From: JAZFYD01 sp036443405
Lineage (GTDB): Bacteria > Planctomycetota > PLA2
DNA: 5,956 nt
NCBI GenBank assembly: GCA_036443405.1
Contig: JAZFYD010000186.1
Location: 1-5,956 of the forward strand
Reading direction: 5' to 3'
Shown: in pieces, positions 1 to 5,624 of the stretch
How positions within the stretch are numbered: the stretch's first letter is position 1
How the letters are laid out: each line of letters starts with the position of its first letter
Made by a program: the position numbers and the translations under genes
Notes under the pieces: generated by a model
What the model was told of the DNA's origin: nothing
Database searches by the model: none
The model's input: the letters and a program-made list of their open reading frames with translations, nothing else

Positions 1-275
1 ACCCATACCGTCCCTTTGTTGCGTTTGCCACCCTTGACCAGAACGACCTTGGGCGGAGGCGGCGGCGCGTGGCGAACGACGACCACATTGGGTTTTCGCG
101 TGCCGGGGTGTTTGTGGACGACGACGACGACGGGCCGGCGCACGTCGCGTTTGTGCACCACCACGTCCGGTTTGCGGTGGACGGGCTCATGCTCATGCAC
201 GACCACGACCTTGCGCGTGCGGCAGCCCGGAAGCGCGAGCGCGGCCATCGCGAGCACTGCAATGAAAGTTCGCAT
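1..275 (-). CDS. Val/His-rich putative lipoprotein, C-terminus cut by window edge
   Basis: Reading leftward from an ATG at 275, 91 codons run open to the edge of the window, so the end is missing. The N-terminus has a short basic start (MRTF), a hydrophobic stretch at residues 5-15 and a lipobox L15-P16-G17-C18. It therefore reads as a lipoprotein signal peptide with C18 as the lipidated residue, placing the protein in a membrane facing the periplasm or outside. The mature part is a degenerate repeat: valine runs (23-26, 38-40, 49-53, 64-67) alternate with basic and histidine-rich segments such as HRKP and TRKP, followed by five prolines at 71-75 and a Lys/Gly-rich stretch. The valine runs suggest beta strands and the histidines could bind metal, but that is inference. 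I do not recognise a family. A good Shine-Dalgarno supports the start. Confidence 0.75.
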   Translation of the reverse strand, partial: MRTFIAVLAMAALALPGCRTRKVVVVHEHEPVHRKPDVVVHKRDVRRPVVVVVHKHPGTRKPNVVVVRHAPPPPPKVVLVKGGKRNKGTVW

Positions 276-280
276 GGAAG

Positions 281-287
281 TCACCTC
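281..287 (-). promoter_or_regulatory. Shine-Dalgarno of the lipoprotein gene
   Basis: On the minus strand GAGGTGA lies 5 nt before the ATG at 275. It matches the anti-Shine-Dalgarno core and fixes the start codon. It sits only 2 nt below the base of the inverted repeat at 290-313. Confidence 0.7.
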
Positions 288-289
288 GA

Positions 290-313
290 AGCACGGTGTT
301 GATGCACCGTGCT
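290..313 (-). repeat. Perfect 9-bp inverted repeat in the lipoprotein leader
   Basis: AGCACGGTG and CACCGTGCT form a perfect 9-bp stem around a 6-nt loop, immediately upstream of the ribosome binding site. It could be an operator for a dimeric repressor, or an mRNA hairpin that stabilises the leader or modulates ribosome access. There is no T tract after it, so it is not an intrinsic terminator. In the rest of the gap (314-454) I find no convincing sigma70 promoter and no terminator for the upstream gene. Confidence 0.55.
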
Positions 314-454
314 GGTGAATCCTCGGTATCCCGTGACGAAACCTGAGAGTCGCAGCGCACCGCGCGTCTCGTTTGGGGGCGTAAACAGGTGGCTAGGCGG
401 GTTTTTCGAGCACCACTTGCAGGACGATCGCGCGCTGCTCGACGCGCACCCTAA

Positions 455-2221
455 CTACTTCATGCGGAAGCCGCGGTACTCGGCGTCGTTGGCGAACACC
501 CAGGCCACGACCTCGCCGATCCGGAAGTCGTCCCGGCCGTACGTCTCGTAGCTCATGTGGTCCGACGCGCCCGCGGAGCCGCCACGGCGTCCGGCGAGCA
601 GGCGATCGATCCGATCCGCCCAACGAAGGAGATGCTCCGCGCGCAGATCCACCCAGCCCTTGCGCGCGTACCGCTCGATCTCGTCCGGCGTAAGCGTGGC
701 CGCTGCCGTGCGGGTCGGGTCGTACCCGGGGATCTTCACCTCGGGTCCGCGGCGAATCGTGAGGCCGTCCGCAAGCAGAATCGGAATGCCGACGGAGACG
801 ATGGCGTCCCGCAGGTCGGGCAGGCTCTCGAGCGTTTCCTCGAGGCTTGCGCCGGCGTTCTCTTCGCGCAACCGGGTCGCGGTCGCCTCCAGCGTCTCGA
901 ACGCCGCCCGGAACAGGTAGAGCTCAAAGAGATACTTCGAGAGCTGCGGGGGACCGAGGTCACCCAACGCCACGGACGGCATCGCATCCGGCTCGAGCAG
1001 CCGCAGGCGGTCCACCGCGACCTGACGCACCAACCCGCCCTTGTAGGTCGGCGCCGAGATCGTCGAATCGATGGCAGCGAGAACGTCGCGACCGGTCGGC
1101 CGGCCGTCGAGTTCCAACACCGCCGCCTGCGCGATCTCTTCGGGTGTGATCATCTCCATCTGACCGAGCGCGGTGATCGCCTCGAACTCACCGTGCGCGA
1201 ACCAACCGTTCTCGCCCGTGTTCACGCACGCGATGCGGATGGAACGCTCGGCGCCTGACTCATCCGTGCGCCGTTTGAACTTCGAGCTGTCCGGCGTCGC
1301 GTCCAGCGGTTCGGACAGGCTCGCGCGCTGCGCCTCGAACAGCGGCCGCTCCGACGCCTTCTTTTTCTCGAAGCGATCACCCGATCGCTCCCACACGTGA
1401 CCCGGCACCTCGCGCACGGCGACCTCGCGGTAGCCGATCATCGCGGCGGGTTTCAGTTCCTTCACGACCGGCCCGTTGTCGGTGCGGGACGCCAGGAACA
1501 AAAGTCCGGTGTGTGCGAACGCCACCGCGGTCTTGGCCATCAGCGTCGGGCTCGGCTTGTCCTCGCCGTGTGTGTAGGGGATGTTGAGCCCCATGCCACC
1601 GGTGCCCGTGGTTCCGACCTTCAGGTAGACCTCGGAGCCCGCGTCCCGCATCGCCGCGTGCAGCAAACGCACGTGCAGGATGAGCTGCGGCACCTCGATG
1701 GAGACCAGCAGCGCCTCCATGTCCGCGTTCAGATGCTCGGGCGACTCCGCGCGGTCGGCGCCGCGCAATCCGAGCCCGGCCATGATGCGCTTCGCGGTCG
1801 ACGGCACGTCCTGATAGGAAATCGCCGTCGCGGTGTTGATGCAGTCCACCACTGCGGACGGTTTGAACTCGTCCAGGAACGCGACCATCGCCGAGGCCGC
1901 GCGCGCATCCTCGAAGCTCTCGTAGATGTCGGCGAGAAGCTGGCGGCGGCGTCCCGCGTCGCCGCGGTCGAAATACGGCGGCGTGGTTTCGGTCTCCGCG
2001 TCCGCCAACGAACCACGGGAGAACACGTTGCCGTATCGCCCGATAATGGTCGCGTCGGGAAACTCCTCCCGCAATCGGGTGAGCGCATCCTGGACTTCCT
2101 CGCGAAACAGCGAGACAACGGCGAGCTCGCCCGCCATGGCTTCGCGAAGGACGCGACGGCACACCTGGTAGCCGACCAGTCCGGCGCCGCCCAGGACGCA
2201 GACACGCTCGAATTTCCTCAT
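455..2221 (-). CDS. Large Rossmann-fold, SDR-like NAD(P)-binding protein
   Basis: The protein has 588 residues. It opens with beta-strand RVCVL followed by the dinucleotide-binding glycine motif GGAGLVG at residues 11-17, as in extended short-chain dehydrogenases/epimerases, so NAD(P) binding is likely. Residues about 1-270 look like the Rossmann domain: AVVDCINTAT at 123-132 resembles the strand-4 region, and a Thr/Gly cluster TTGTGGMG at 204-211 lies where the catalytic Ser/Thr would be. The usual YxxxK is not evident; the nearest match is TLMAK at 226-230, with Thr in place of Tyr. Residues about 320-588 are a long, partly helical region I cannot assign; the total is roughly twice a normal SDR. 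The glycine motif so close to the ATG supports this start, although no Shine-Dalgarno precedes it. It lies 84 nt after the aminotransferase on the same strand and may be co-transcribed. The substrate is unknown. Confidence 0.85.
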   Translation of the reverse strand: MRKFERVCVLGGAGLVGYQVCRRVLREAMAGELAVVSLFREEVQDALTRLREEFPDATIIGRYGNVFSRGSLADAETETTPPYFDRGDAGRRRQLLADIYESFEDARAASAMVAFLDEFKPSAVVDCINTATAISYQDVPSTAKRIMAGLGLRGADRAESPEHLNADMEALLVSIEVPQLILHVRLLHAAMRDAGSEVYLKVGTTGTGGMGLNIPYTHGEDKPSPTLMAKTAVAFAHTGLLFLASRTDNGPVVKELKPAAMIGYREVAVREVPGHVWERSGDRFEKKKASERPLFEAQRASLSEPLDATPDSSKFKRRTDESGAERSIRIACVNTGENGWFAHGEFEAITALGQMEMITPEEIAQAAVLELDGRPTGRDVLAAIDSTISAPTYKGGLVRQVAVDRLRLLEPDAMPSVALGDLGPPQLSKYLFELYLFRAAFETLEATATRLREENAGASLEETLESLPDLRDAIVSVGIPILLADGLTIRRGPEVKIPGYDPTRTAAATLTPDEIERYARKGWVDLRAEHLLRWADRIDRLLAGRRGGSAGASDHMSYETYGRDDFRIGEVVAWVFANDAEYRGFRMK

Positions 2222-2305
2222 GGCGGCGGAATGGTACCAGACCGCTTTTCGGGACCGTAGGCACCGAACTCGCCCGCCTGCGGCGCCTCGCGCGATGCCG
2301 GGCGC

Positions 2306-3475
2306 CTACTCGACGAGCATACGGAGCCCGCGGTCGAGCACGTCCATCTCGACCGCGTAGCTCAGTCGAAAATGCCCTGGGGAGCCGAACGCGGTGCCGG
2401 GCACGATGACCAGTCCGCGATCGAGCATGCGACGGCAAAACACCAAGTCGTCGGCGTCCGGCGACTTCGGGAACGCGTAGAAACCGCCCTCGAGGGGCGT
2501 TGTCTCGAACCCGCCCGCCTCGAGCGAGGCCACGACCTTTTCGCGCCGCTCGCCGTAGAACGCGCGGATATCCGACGTATCGCGCATGAGCAGGCGCGGT
2601 AGCAGCCGCTGGAGCAAGGCCGGCGCGTTGACCTGTCCGATCGAACGCATCGCGAACGGCATCGCGGCGGAGAGCGCCTCACGATCCGCGTGGCCCGGAT
2701 GGATGGCGAGATACCCGATGCGCTCGCCCGCGAGCCCGGCGCTCTTACTGAGGCTCGTGACGTAGATCGTCTGGTCGTACCACTTCGTCGGCTCCGGCGG
2801 CGGCGCCTCGGTGTAGTAGAGATCGAAGTAGGGATCATCAACGATCAGCGTCACTGGGCGGCTCAGCGCGGCGGAGCGGCCGGCGAGGGCGCGCCCGAGA
2901 TCCTGATAGATGCGCTCGGGGTAGATGCGGCCCGTCGGGTTGTTCGGCGCGTTGATGATGACCGCGCGGGTGTTCGCAGTGCAGGCATCCGCGATGCGCT
3001 CGACATCGGGAAAGAAGTCGGGCGTCGTCGGCACGCGGCACACATGACCGCCGAAGTTCTCGACATAAAACGGGTACTCGACAAACGCCGGATCGATCAG
3101 GACCACCTCGTCGCCCGGGTCGAGCAGCGTGCGCAGGATCACGTTGAGCGCACCGGCCGCGCCGACGGTCAAGCAGATGTCGCTCGCCTCGTACGGCAGC
3201 CCGGAACGCCCGCCGAGATGCTGGGCGACCGCTTCGCGCACGTCGGGATAACCGGCGTTCGTCATGTAGCGGTGCGGTCGGGTCGGGCCGGCCTCAGCTT
3301 CCTCGCGCAACCCCTCGAAGAACTCCGCCGGCGGATCGTTGATCGGATTGCCGAGACTCAGATCCGCGACCGCGTCCGCGCCCCTTTCGGCGCGAAGAGA
3401 GATCGCGGCCTCGAACATGCGTCGGATCCAGGAAGCCCGCTCCAAGGCGGCGGCGACGTTACGTGCGATGGCCAT
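2306..3475 (-). CDS. Class I/II PLP-dependent aminotransferase
   Basis: This 389-residue protein has the full length and motif set of fold-type I aminotransferases, soluble enzymes that move an amino group between an amino acid and a 2-oxo acid. Seen in order: SLGNP (40-44) near the N-terminus; GAAGALN (105-111), where the PLP phosphate is held; NAPNNPTG (175-182), with N179 as the ring-contacting Asn; DDPY (213-216), the Asp/Tyr pair that holds the pyridine ring; SLSKSAGLAGERIGY, with K244 as the Schiff-base lysine; and R370 in HFRLSY, expected to bind the substrate carboxylate. All key residues are present. Substrate preference (aspartate, alanine, aromatic or other) cannot be read from this. 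I chose the ATG at 3475. The frame is open to 3643, but that extension would cross the upstream gene's terminator and has no family resemblance. There is no Shine-Dalgarno; see the TACACT box at 3484-3489. Confidence 0.93.
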   Translation of the reverse strand: MAIARNVAAALERASWIRRMFEAAISLRAERGADAVADLSLGNPINDPPAEFFEGLREEAEAGPTRPHRYMTNAGYPDVREAVAQHLGGRSGLPYEASDICLTVGAAGALNVILRTLLDPGDEVVLIDPAFVEYPFYVENFGGHVCRVPTTPDFFPDVERIADACTANTRAVIINAPNNPTGRIYPERIYQDLGRALAGRSAALSRPVTLIVDDPYFDLYYTEAPPPEPTKWYDQTIYVTSLSKSAGLAGERIGYLAIHPGHADREALSAAMPFAMRSIGQVNAPALLQRLLPRLLMRDTSDIRAFYGERREKVVASLEAGGFETTPLEGGFYAFPKSPDADDLVFCRRMLDRGLVIVPGTAFGSPGHFRLSYAVEMDVLDRGLRMLVE

Positions 3476-3483
3476 AGGCGGGG

Positions 3484-3489
3484 AGTGTA
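3484..3489 (-). promoter_or_regulatory. Candidate -10 box for a leaderless aminotransferase mRNA
   Basis: On the minus strand TACACT (4 of 6 matches to TATAAT, and TANNNT) ends 8 nt before the ATG, so transcription would start at or next to the start codon. No purine-rich Shine-Dalgarno lies between them (the 8 nt are CCCCGCCT), and no good -35 is visible. The preceding terminator ends only 35 nt away, leaving little room for any other promoter. Confidence 0.35.
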
Positions 3490-3510
3490 ACGGCACGCCG
3501 TCCGCCCACG

Positions 3511-3543
3511 AAAAAAGGCGGCCCCCCTTCCGGGGAGCCACCT
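3511..3543 (-). terminator. Rho-independent terminator of the squalene-cyclase-like gene
   Basis: On the minus strand AGGTGGCTCCCC pairs with GGGGGGCCGCCT over 12 bp (two G-T wobbles) around a GGAA tetraloop, followed directly by a run of T. It begins 51 nt after the stop codon of the gene ending at 3595. Stem, stable GNRA-type loop and T tract together make a textbook intrinsic terminator. It separates the squalene-cyclase-like gene from the aminotransferase. Confidence 0.9.
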
Positions 3544-3564
3544 GTATGTCGAATTCAATCGCTC

Positions 3565-3582
3565 CAACGCCGTCAGGCGTTG
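3565..3582 (-). repeat. 7-bp hairpin in the 3' UTR, copy A of a recurring structured repeat
   Basis: CAACGCC-GTCA-GGCGTTG forms a perfect 7-bp stem 12 nt beyond the stop codon at 3595 and upstream of the terminator. The same structure recurs at 5555-5572 as CAACGGC-GTCA-GCCGTTG, with one stem pair swapped from C-G to G-C. Both copies are followed on the plus strand by GGGCC(A/G)GC(A/G)G(A/T)ACT (one flanking stem base overlaps this run). It has no T tract of its own. Confidence 0.55.
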
Positions 3583-3594
3583 GGCCAGCAGAAC

Positions 3595-5133
3595 TTACCT
3601 CACTCCGAACACGCGGTCGTAGCGGTAATACACCTCGAGGCACATGACCATCGCGGAGGTCGAGTAGACGCGGCCGCCATCAGGGCCCCACGGACCGATC
3701 GGATCCCAGGACCCGGTCTTGCTCCCGCTGTTGCGCGGGTGCTGGTGCTTGACGATGGCTTCCTTCATCGACTCGTTCCACTTCTTCCAGGTCGCACCGC
3801 CGGTCTGGAACATCGCCAGGGTGGCGTAGTACCAGTAGTACATGTCGATCGAGCCGTCCTCGGTGTTCCACGTCGGCGGAACCTCGAGGCAGAGGGCCGC
3901 GCCCTTCTTGATCATCTCGCTGGTCTTCGGGTCTTCGCCCAGGAAGATGCGGGTCAGCATGCCCACCGCAGTCATCGCCTGCGACTTCTCCGCAGGGAAC
4001 TTGTCCTGCAAGCCCTCGGGCCGCGCCGCGGCACCGCCGGCCTGGAGGTAACCGACCTGGCCGAACTCGGGGTCGGTCATCTTGTCCACCCACTGCCGCG
4101 CACCCTCGAACGCATCGGGGTCGATGTCGAGGCCGCCGAACTTGCCCGACTTGAGCGCCATGACGCACCAGCCGGTGACGGAGGTGTCGTTCTCGCCGCC
4201 GCGCGGGTCGTAGCGCCACGCGAGGTACGGGTTGCGCGCCATCGCGATGAAGTTCAGACCTTCCTGCGCGGGCTTCTTGTAACGCGGGTTGCGCGTCATC
4301 CAGTAGGCCTCGGACATGGCCAGGGTCGCGATGGTGTGGTTGTAGATGAAGTGCTGGCTCGAGCGCGGGCCGAAGCAGCCTTCGTCGTCCTGCATCGTGA
4401 TCAGGTAGCGCAAGCCCTGACGCACGTTCTTGGCGTACTGGTTCTCGCGCTCACTGCCGCGGTCGGTGTAACCCGCACCTAGGAACGCGAGCAGCGCCAT
4501 GCCCGTCACGCCGGGATCGTAGTGCGCCTTGCCGGGGCCGGTGCACTTGTCGTCGGCGGGATCGTGCTTCGGGAAGTCGTCGCAGTCCCATGCGCCGGAG
4601 GTCTCGATATCCTGGTGATCCGCAAGCCACTTGAGGCCGAGTTCGACGGCGTTTTGCGTCATGCCCGTGCCGCCGCCGGCGCGCAGGTTGCGACGGCCGC
4701 CGCGTCCGCGACGTCCACCACCCGCACCACCACCGAGACCGATCGCGGAGTTGGTCGAGGGACCGCTGAAAGGCGCGTCGGACATGCCGTCGTCACCCAT
4801 CGTCTCCTCGAAGTCCGAGTCGTTGTCCGTCTCGTTGTGATCGGCCTCTTCCTCGGTGAGGATCGGCTGTTCCTGGATCTCCTCTTCGGGGATCTCGGGT
4901 TCCGGCTCCTCGATCTCCTCCTCGTCGGGATCGTCCTGATCCTTCTGAAGGGCCGACTCGAGGTTCAGGTCGTGGTTGATCTGGATGACCGAGAACGGGA
5001 TGAGATACAGGATGAAAAGACCCACGCCGTGCAGCGCGAACGAGATCATCCACCACGGGGAGTTCTTGACGAGTCCTTGAATGGCCTCGTTGAAACCGCC
5101 GTCTTCAATACTGTGATCACTGATCCAACGCAT
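3595..5133 (-). CDS. Membrane-anchored prenyltransferase/squalene-oxidase-repeat protein
   Basis: The protein has 512 residues. In order it has a short N-terminus; one hydrophobic segment at about 27-50 (WWMISFALHGVGLFILYL and onward), probably a membrane anchor; a very acidic Pro/Glu linker at about 66-118; a Gly/Arg-rich stretch at about 132-157; and an alpha/alpha-barrel-type repeat domain from about 160 to 508. QW-like repeat signs include KWLADHQ with a following GAW (168-182), QDDEGCFG (248-255) and GSWDP with GGRVYSTSAMVMCLEVYYRY (474-505). The block around MYYWYYATLAMFQTGG (431-446) is, from memory, typical of squalene-cyclase-like proteins of planctomycetes. Residues 183-186 read DCDD, matching the DxDD general-acid motif of class II terpene cyclases. 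They sit in the first repeat rather than mid-protein, so enzymatic activity is uncertain; a structural or protein-binding role is as likely. The start is set by AGAGGA 5 nt upstream. It has its own promoter and terminator, so it is probably a single-gene unit. Confidence 0.88.
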   Translation of the reverse strand: MRWISDHSIEDGGFNEAIQGLVKNSPWWMISFALHGVGLFILYLIPFSVIQINHDLNLESALQKDQDDPDEEEIEEPEPEIPEEEIQEQPILTEEEADHNETDNDSDFEETMGDDGMSDAPFSGPSTNSAIGLGGGAGGGRRGRGGRRNLRAGGGTGMTQNAVELGLKWLADHQDIETSGAWDCDDFPKHDPADDKCTGPGKAHYDPGVTGMALLAFLGAGYTDRGSERENQYAKNVRQGLRYLITMQDDEGCFGPRSSQHFIYNHTIATLAMSEAYWMTRNPRYKKPAQEGLNFIAMARNPYLAWRYDPRGGENDTSVTGWCVMALKSGKFGGLDIDPDAFEGARQWVDKMTDPEFGQVGYLQAGGAAARPEGLQDKFPAEKSQAMTAVGMLTRIFLGEDPKTSEMIKKGAALCLEVPPTWNTEDGSIDMYYWYYATLAMFQTGGATWKKWNESMKEAIVKHQHPRNSGSKTGSWDPIGPWGPDGGRVYSTSAMVMCLEVYYRYDRVFGVR

Positions 5134-5138
5134 GGATT

Positions 5139-5144
5139 TCCTCT
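5139..5144 (-). promoter_or_regulatory. Shine-Dalgarno of the squalene-cyclase-like gene
   Basis: AGAGGA on the minus strand ends 5 nt before the ATG at 5133, a normal spacing that decides this start. Confidence 0.7.
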
Positions 5145-5226
5145 GGGAATGAATCGACTCTTCGGATTCTTCGAGCTTTCAGCTCACCGGACGCAGGCCG
5201 CGAGACCTCTGCCGGGGAACCGGGAC

Positions 5227-5254
5227 ATTGTATGTATGAACGACCGTGAGGCAA
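5227..5254 (-). promoter_or_regulatory. Sigma70-type promoter of the squalene-cyclase-like gene
   Basis: On the minus strand a -35-like TTGCCT (4 of 6) at 5249-5254 is followed after 16 nt by TACAAT (5 of 6) at 5227-5232. Transcription would begin near 5220, giving a leader of about 86 nt. This leader carries a small hairpin GAGCT-GAA-AGCTC. No better promoter is visible in the gap. Confidence 0.55.
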
Positions 5255-5330
5255 AAGGGTTCGACGGCGGATTTGAATCCTCGGTCGGGGCCGTAACCCC
5301 TTTTCCGTCAATCCGTTACGAGATACACGG

Positions 5331-5426
5331 GAAAACTCCGGGTCGGCCGCCGCCCAGACCGTGCGAACGGCGGCTGACGGGCCTAGCCAGCCGACCGAAG
5401 CCAGGGGTTTTCTCAGACGGAGCCTA
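5331..5426. repeat. Diverged or partial copy of the neighbouring palindromic element
   Basis: Its right end (5388-5426) repeats the right end of the next element (5588-5627) in direct orientation: CAGCCGAcCGAAGCCAGG matches with one difference at a distance of exactly 200 bp, followed by TTTTC(TC)AGAC and CCTA. Its left part, GAAAACTCCGGGTCGGCC at 5331-5348, resembles the left arm GAGAAGTCCTCCGTCGGCC at 5437-5455 of the neighbour, but its outer TIR sequence is not recognisable. An internal stem GTCGGCCGCCG / CGGCGGCTGAC (5342-5352 with 5368-5378, one wobble) makes it palindromic too. The boundaries are approximate. Confidence 0.5.
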
Positions 5427-5475
5427 GGGTCTGTCCGAGAAGTCCTCCGTCGGCCCGAGATCGAGCTGGGAGGTT

Positions 5476-5546
5476 CGTCAGGCGTCGTTCGCCGACGACG
5501 CCGTATCCATGGAAAGCTACCGCGAGGAGGCGAACGACACCTGACG
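5476..5546. repeat. Inner inverted repeat arms of the palindromic element
   Basis: The 18-nt arms at 5476-5493 and 5529-5546 match at 17 of 18 positions when one is reverse-complemented, with a 35-nt spacer. The left arm also overlaps a local perfect 8-bp hairpin GGCGTCGT-TCGCCG-ACGACGCC (5481-5502), so two alternative folds exist. Confidence 0.6.
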
Positions 5547-5554
5547 CGACGCAT

Positions 5555-5572
5555 CAACGGCGTCAGCCGTTG
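5555..5572. repeat. 7-bp hairpin inside the element, copy B of the structured repeat
   Basis: CAACGGC-GTCA-GCCGTTG is a perfect 7-bp stem with the same GTCA loop as the hairpin at 3565-3582, differing by one compensated base pair. It is present only in the right half of the element; the left half lacks the corresponding 40-50 nt, so it may be an insertion into an older, shorter palindrome. Confidence 0.55.
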
Positions 5573-5624
5573 GGCCGGCGGTACTCCCAGCCGATCGAAG
5601 CCAGGAGGAGTTTTCAGACAGACC

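Larger units (their letters stand above)
5134..5624. other. 491-nt intergenic gap, layout
   Basis: No credible coding frame lies here. From left to right it holds the leader and promoter of the squalene-cyclase-like gene (to about 5254); a stretch with only a small GGGG-CCGTAA-CCCC palindrome at 5287-5300; a diverged repeat element (about 5331-5426); and the palindromic TA-flanked element that reaches the isomerase stop codon. The plus-strand frame that spans part of it is antisense to the squalene-cyclase-like gene and shows no family features. Confidence 0.7.

Noticed and set aside
1397..2260. 287-codon open frame on the plus strand
   Set aside because: It is antisense to the Rossmann-fold gene, which has a clear cofactor motif. 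The plus frame is His/Arg/Val-rich in the manner of shadow frames.
2282..2306. GGCGCC pair around 13 nt as a terminator between the aminotransferase and the Rossmann gene
   Set aside because: The arms are short, each self-palindromic, and no T tract follows, so chance in GC-rich DNA is as likely.
2345..2370. tRNA-like string GTAGCTCAG
   Set aside because: It lies inside the aminotransferase C-terminus (coding for the SYAVEM region). No anticodon arm, T-loop or acceptor stem follows.
3476..3643. Upstream extension of the aminotransferase frame to an ATG at 3643
   Set aside because: The added 56 residues would be read through the intrinsic terminator at 3511-3543 and into the 3' end of the preceding gene, with no resemblance to aminotransferase N-termini.
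3580..4482. 300-codon open frame on the plus strand
   Set aside because: It is a shadow of the squalene-cyclase-like gene and overlaps its terminal hairpin, with no recognisable domain.
5255..5290. GGATTCAAATCC on the minus strand, resembling a tRNA T-loop
   Set aside because: The flanking bases do not pair into a T-stem and there is no D-arm or acceptor stem at the right distances.
5287..5304. GGGG-CCGTAA-CCCC followed by TTTT as a plus-strand terminator
   Set aside because: The stem is only 4 bp and no plus-strand gene precedes it.
4522..5427. 301-codon open frame on the plus strand
   Set aside because: It is antisense to the squalene-cyclase-like gene. Its sequence is a high-GC mirror frame without motifs, and it runs on into the promoter and repeat region.
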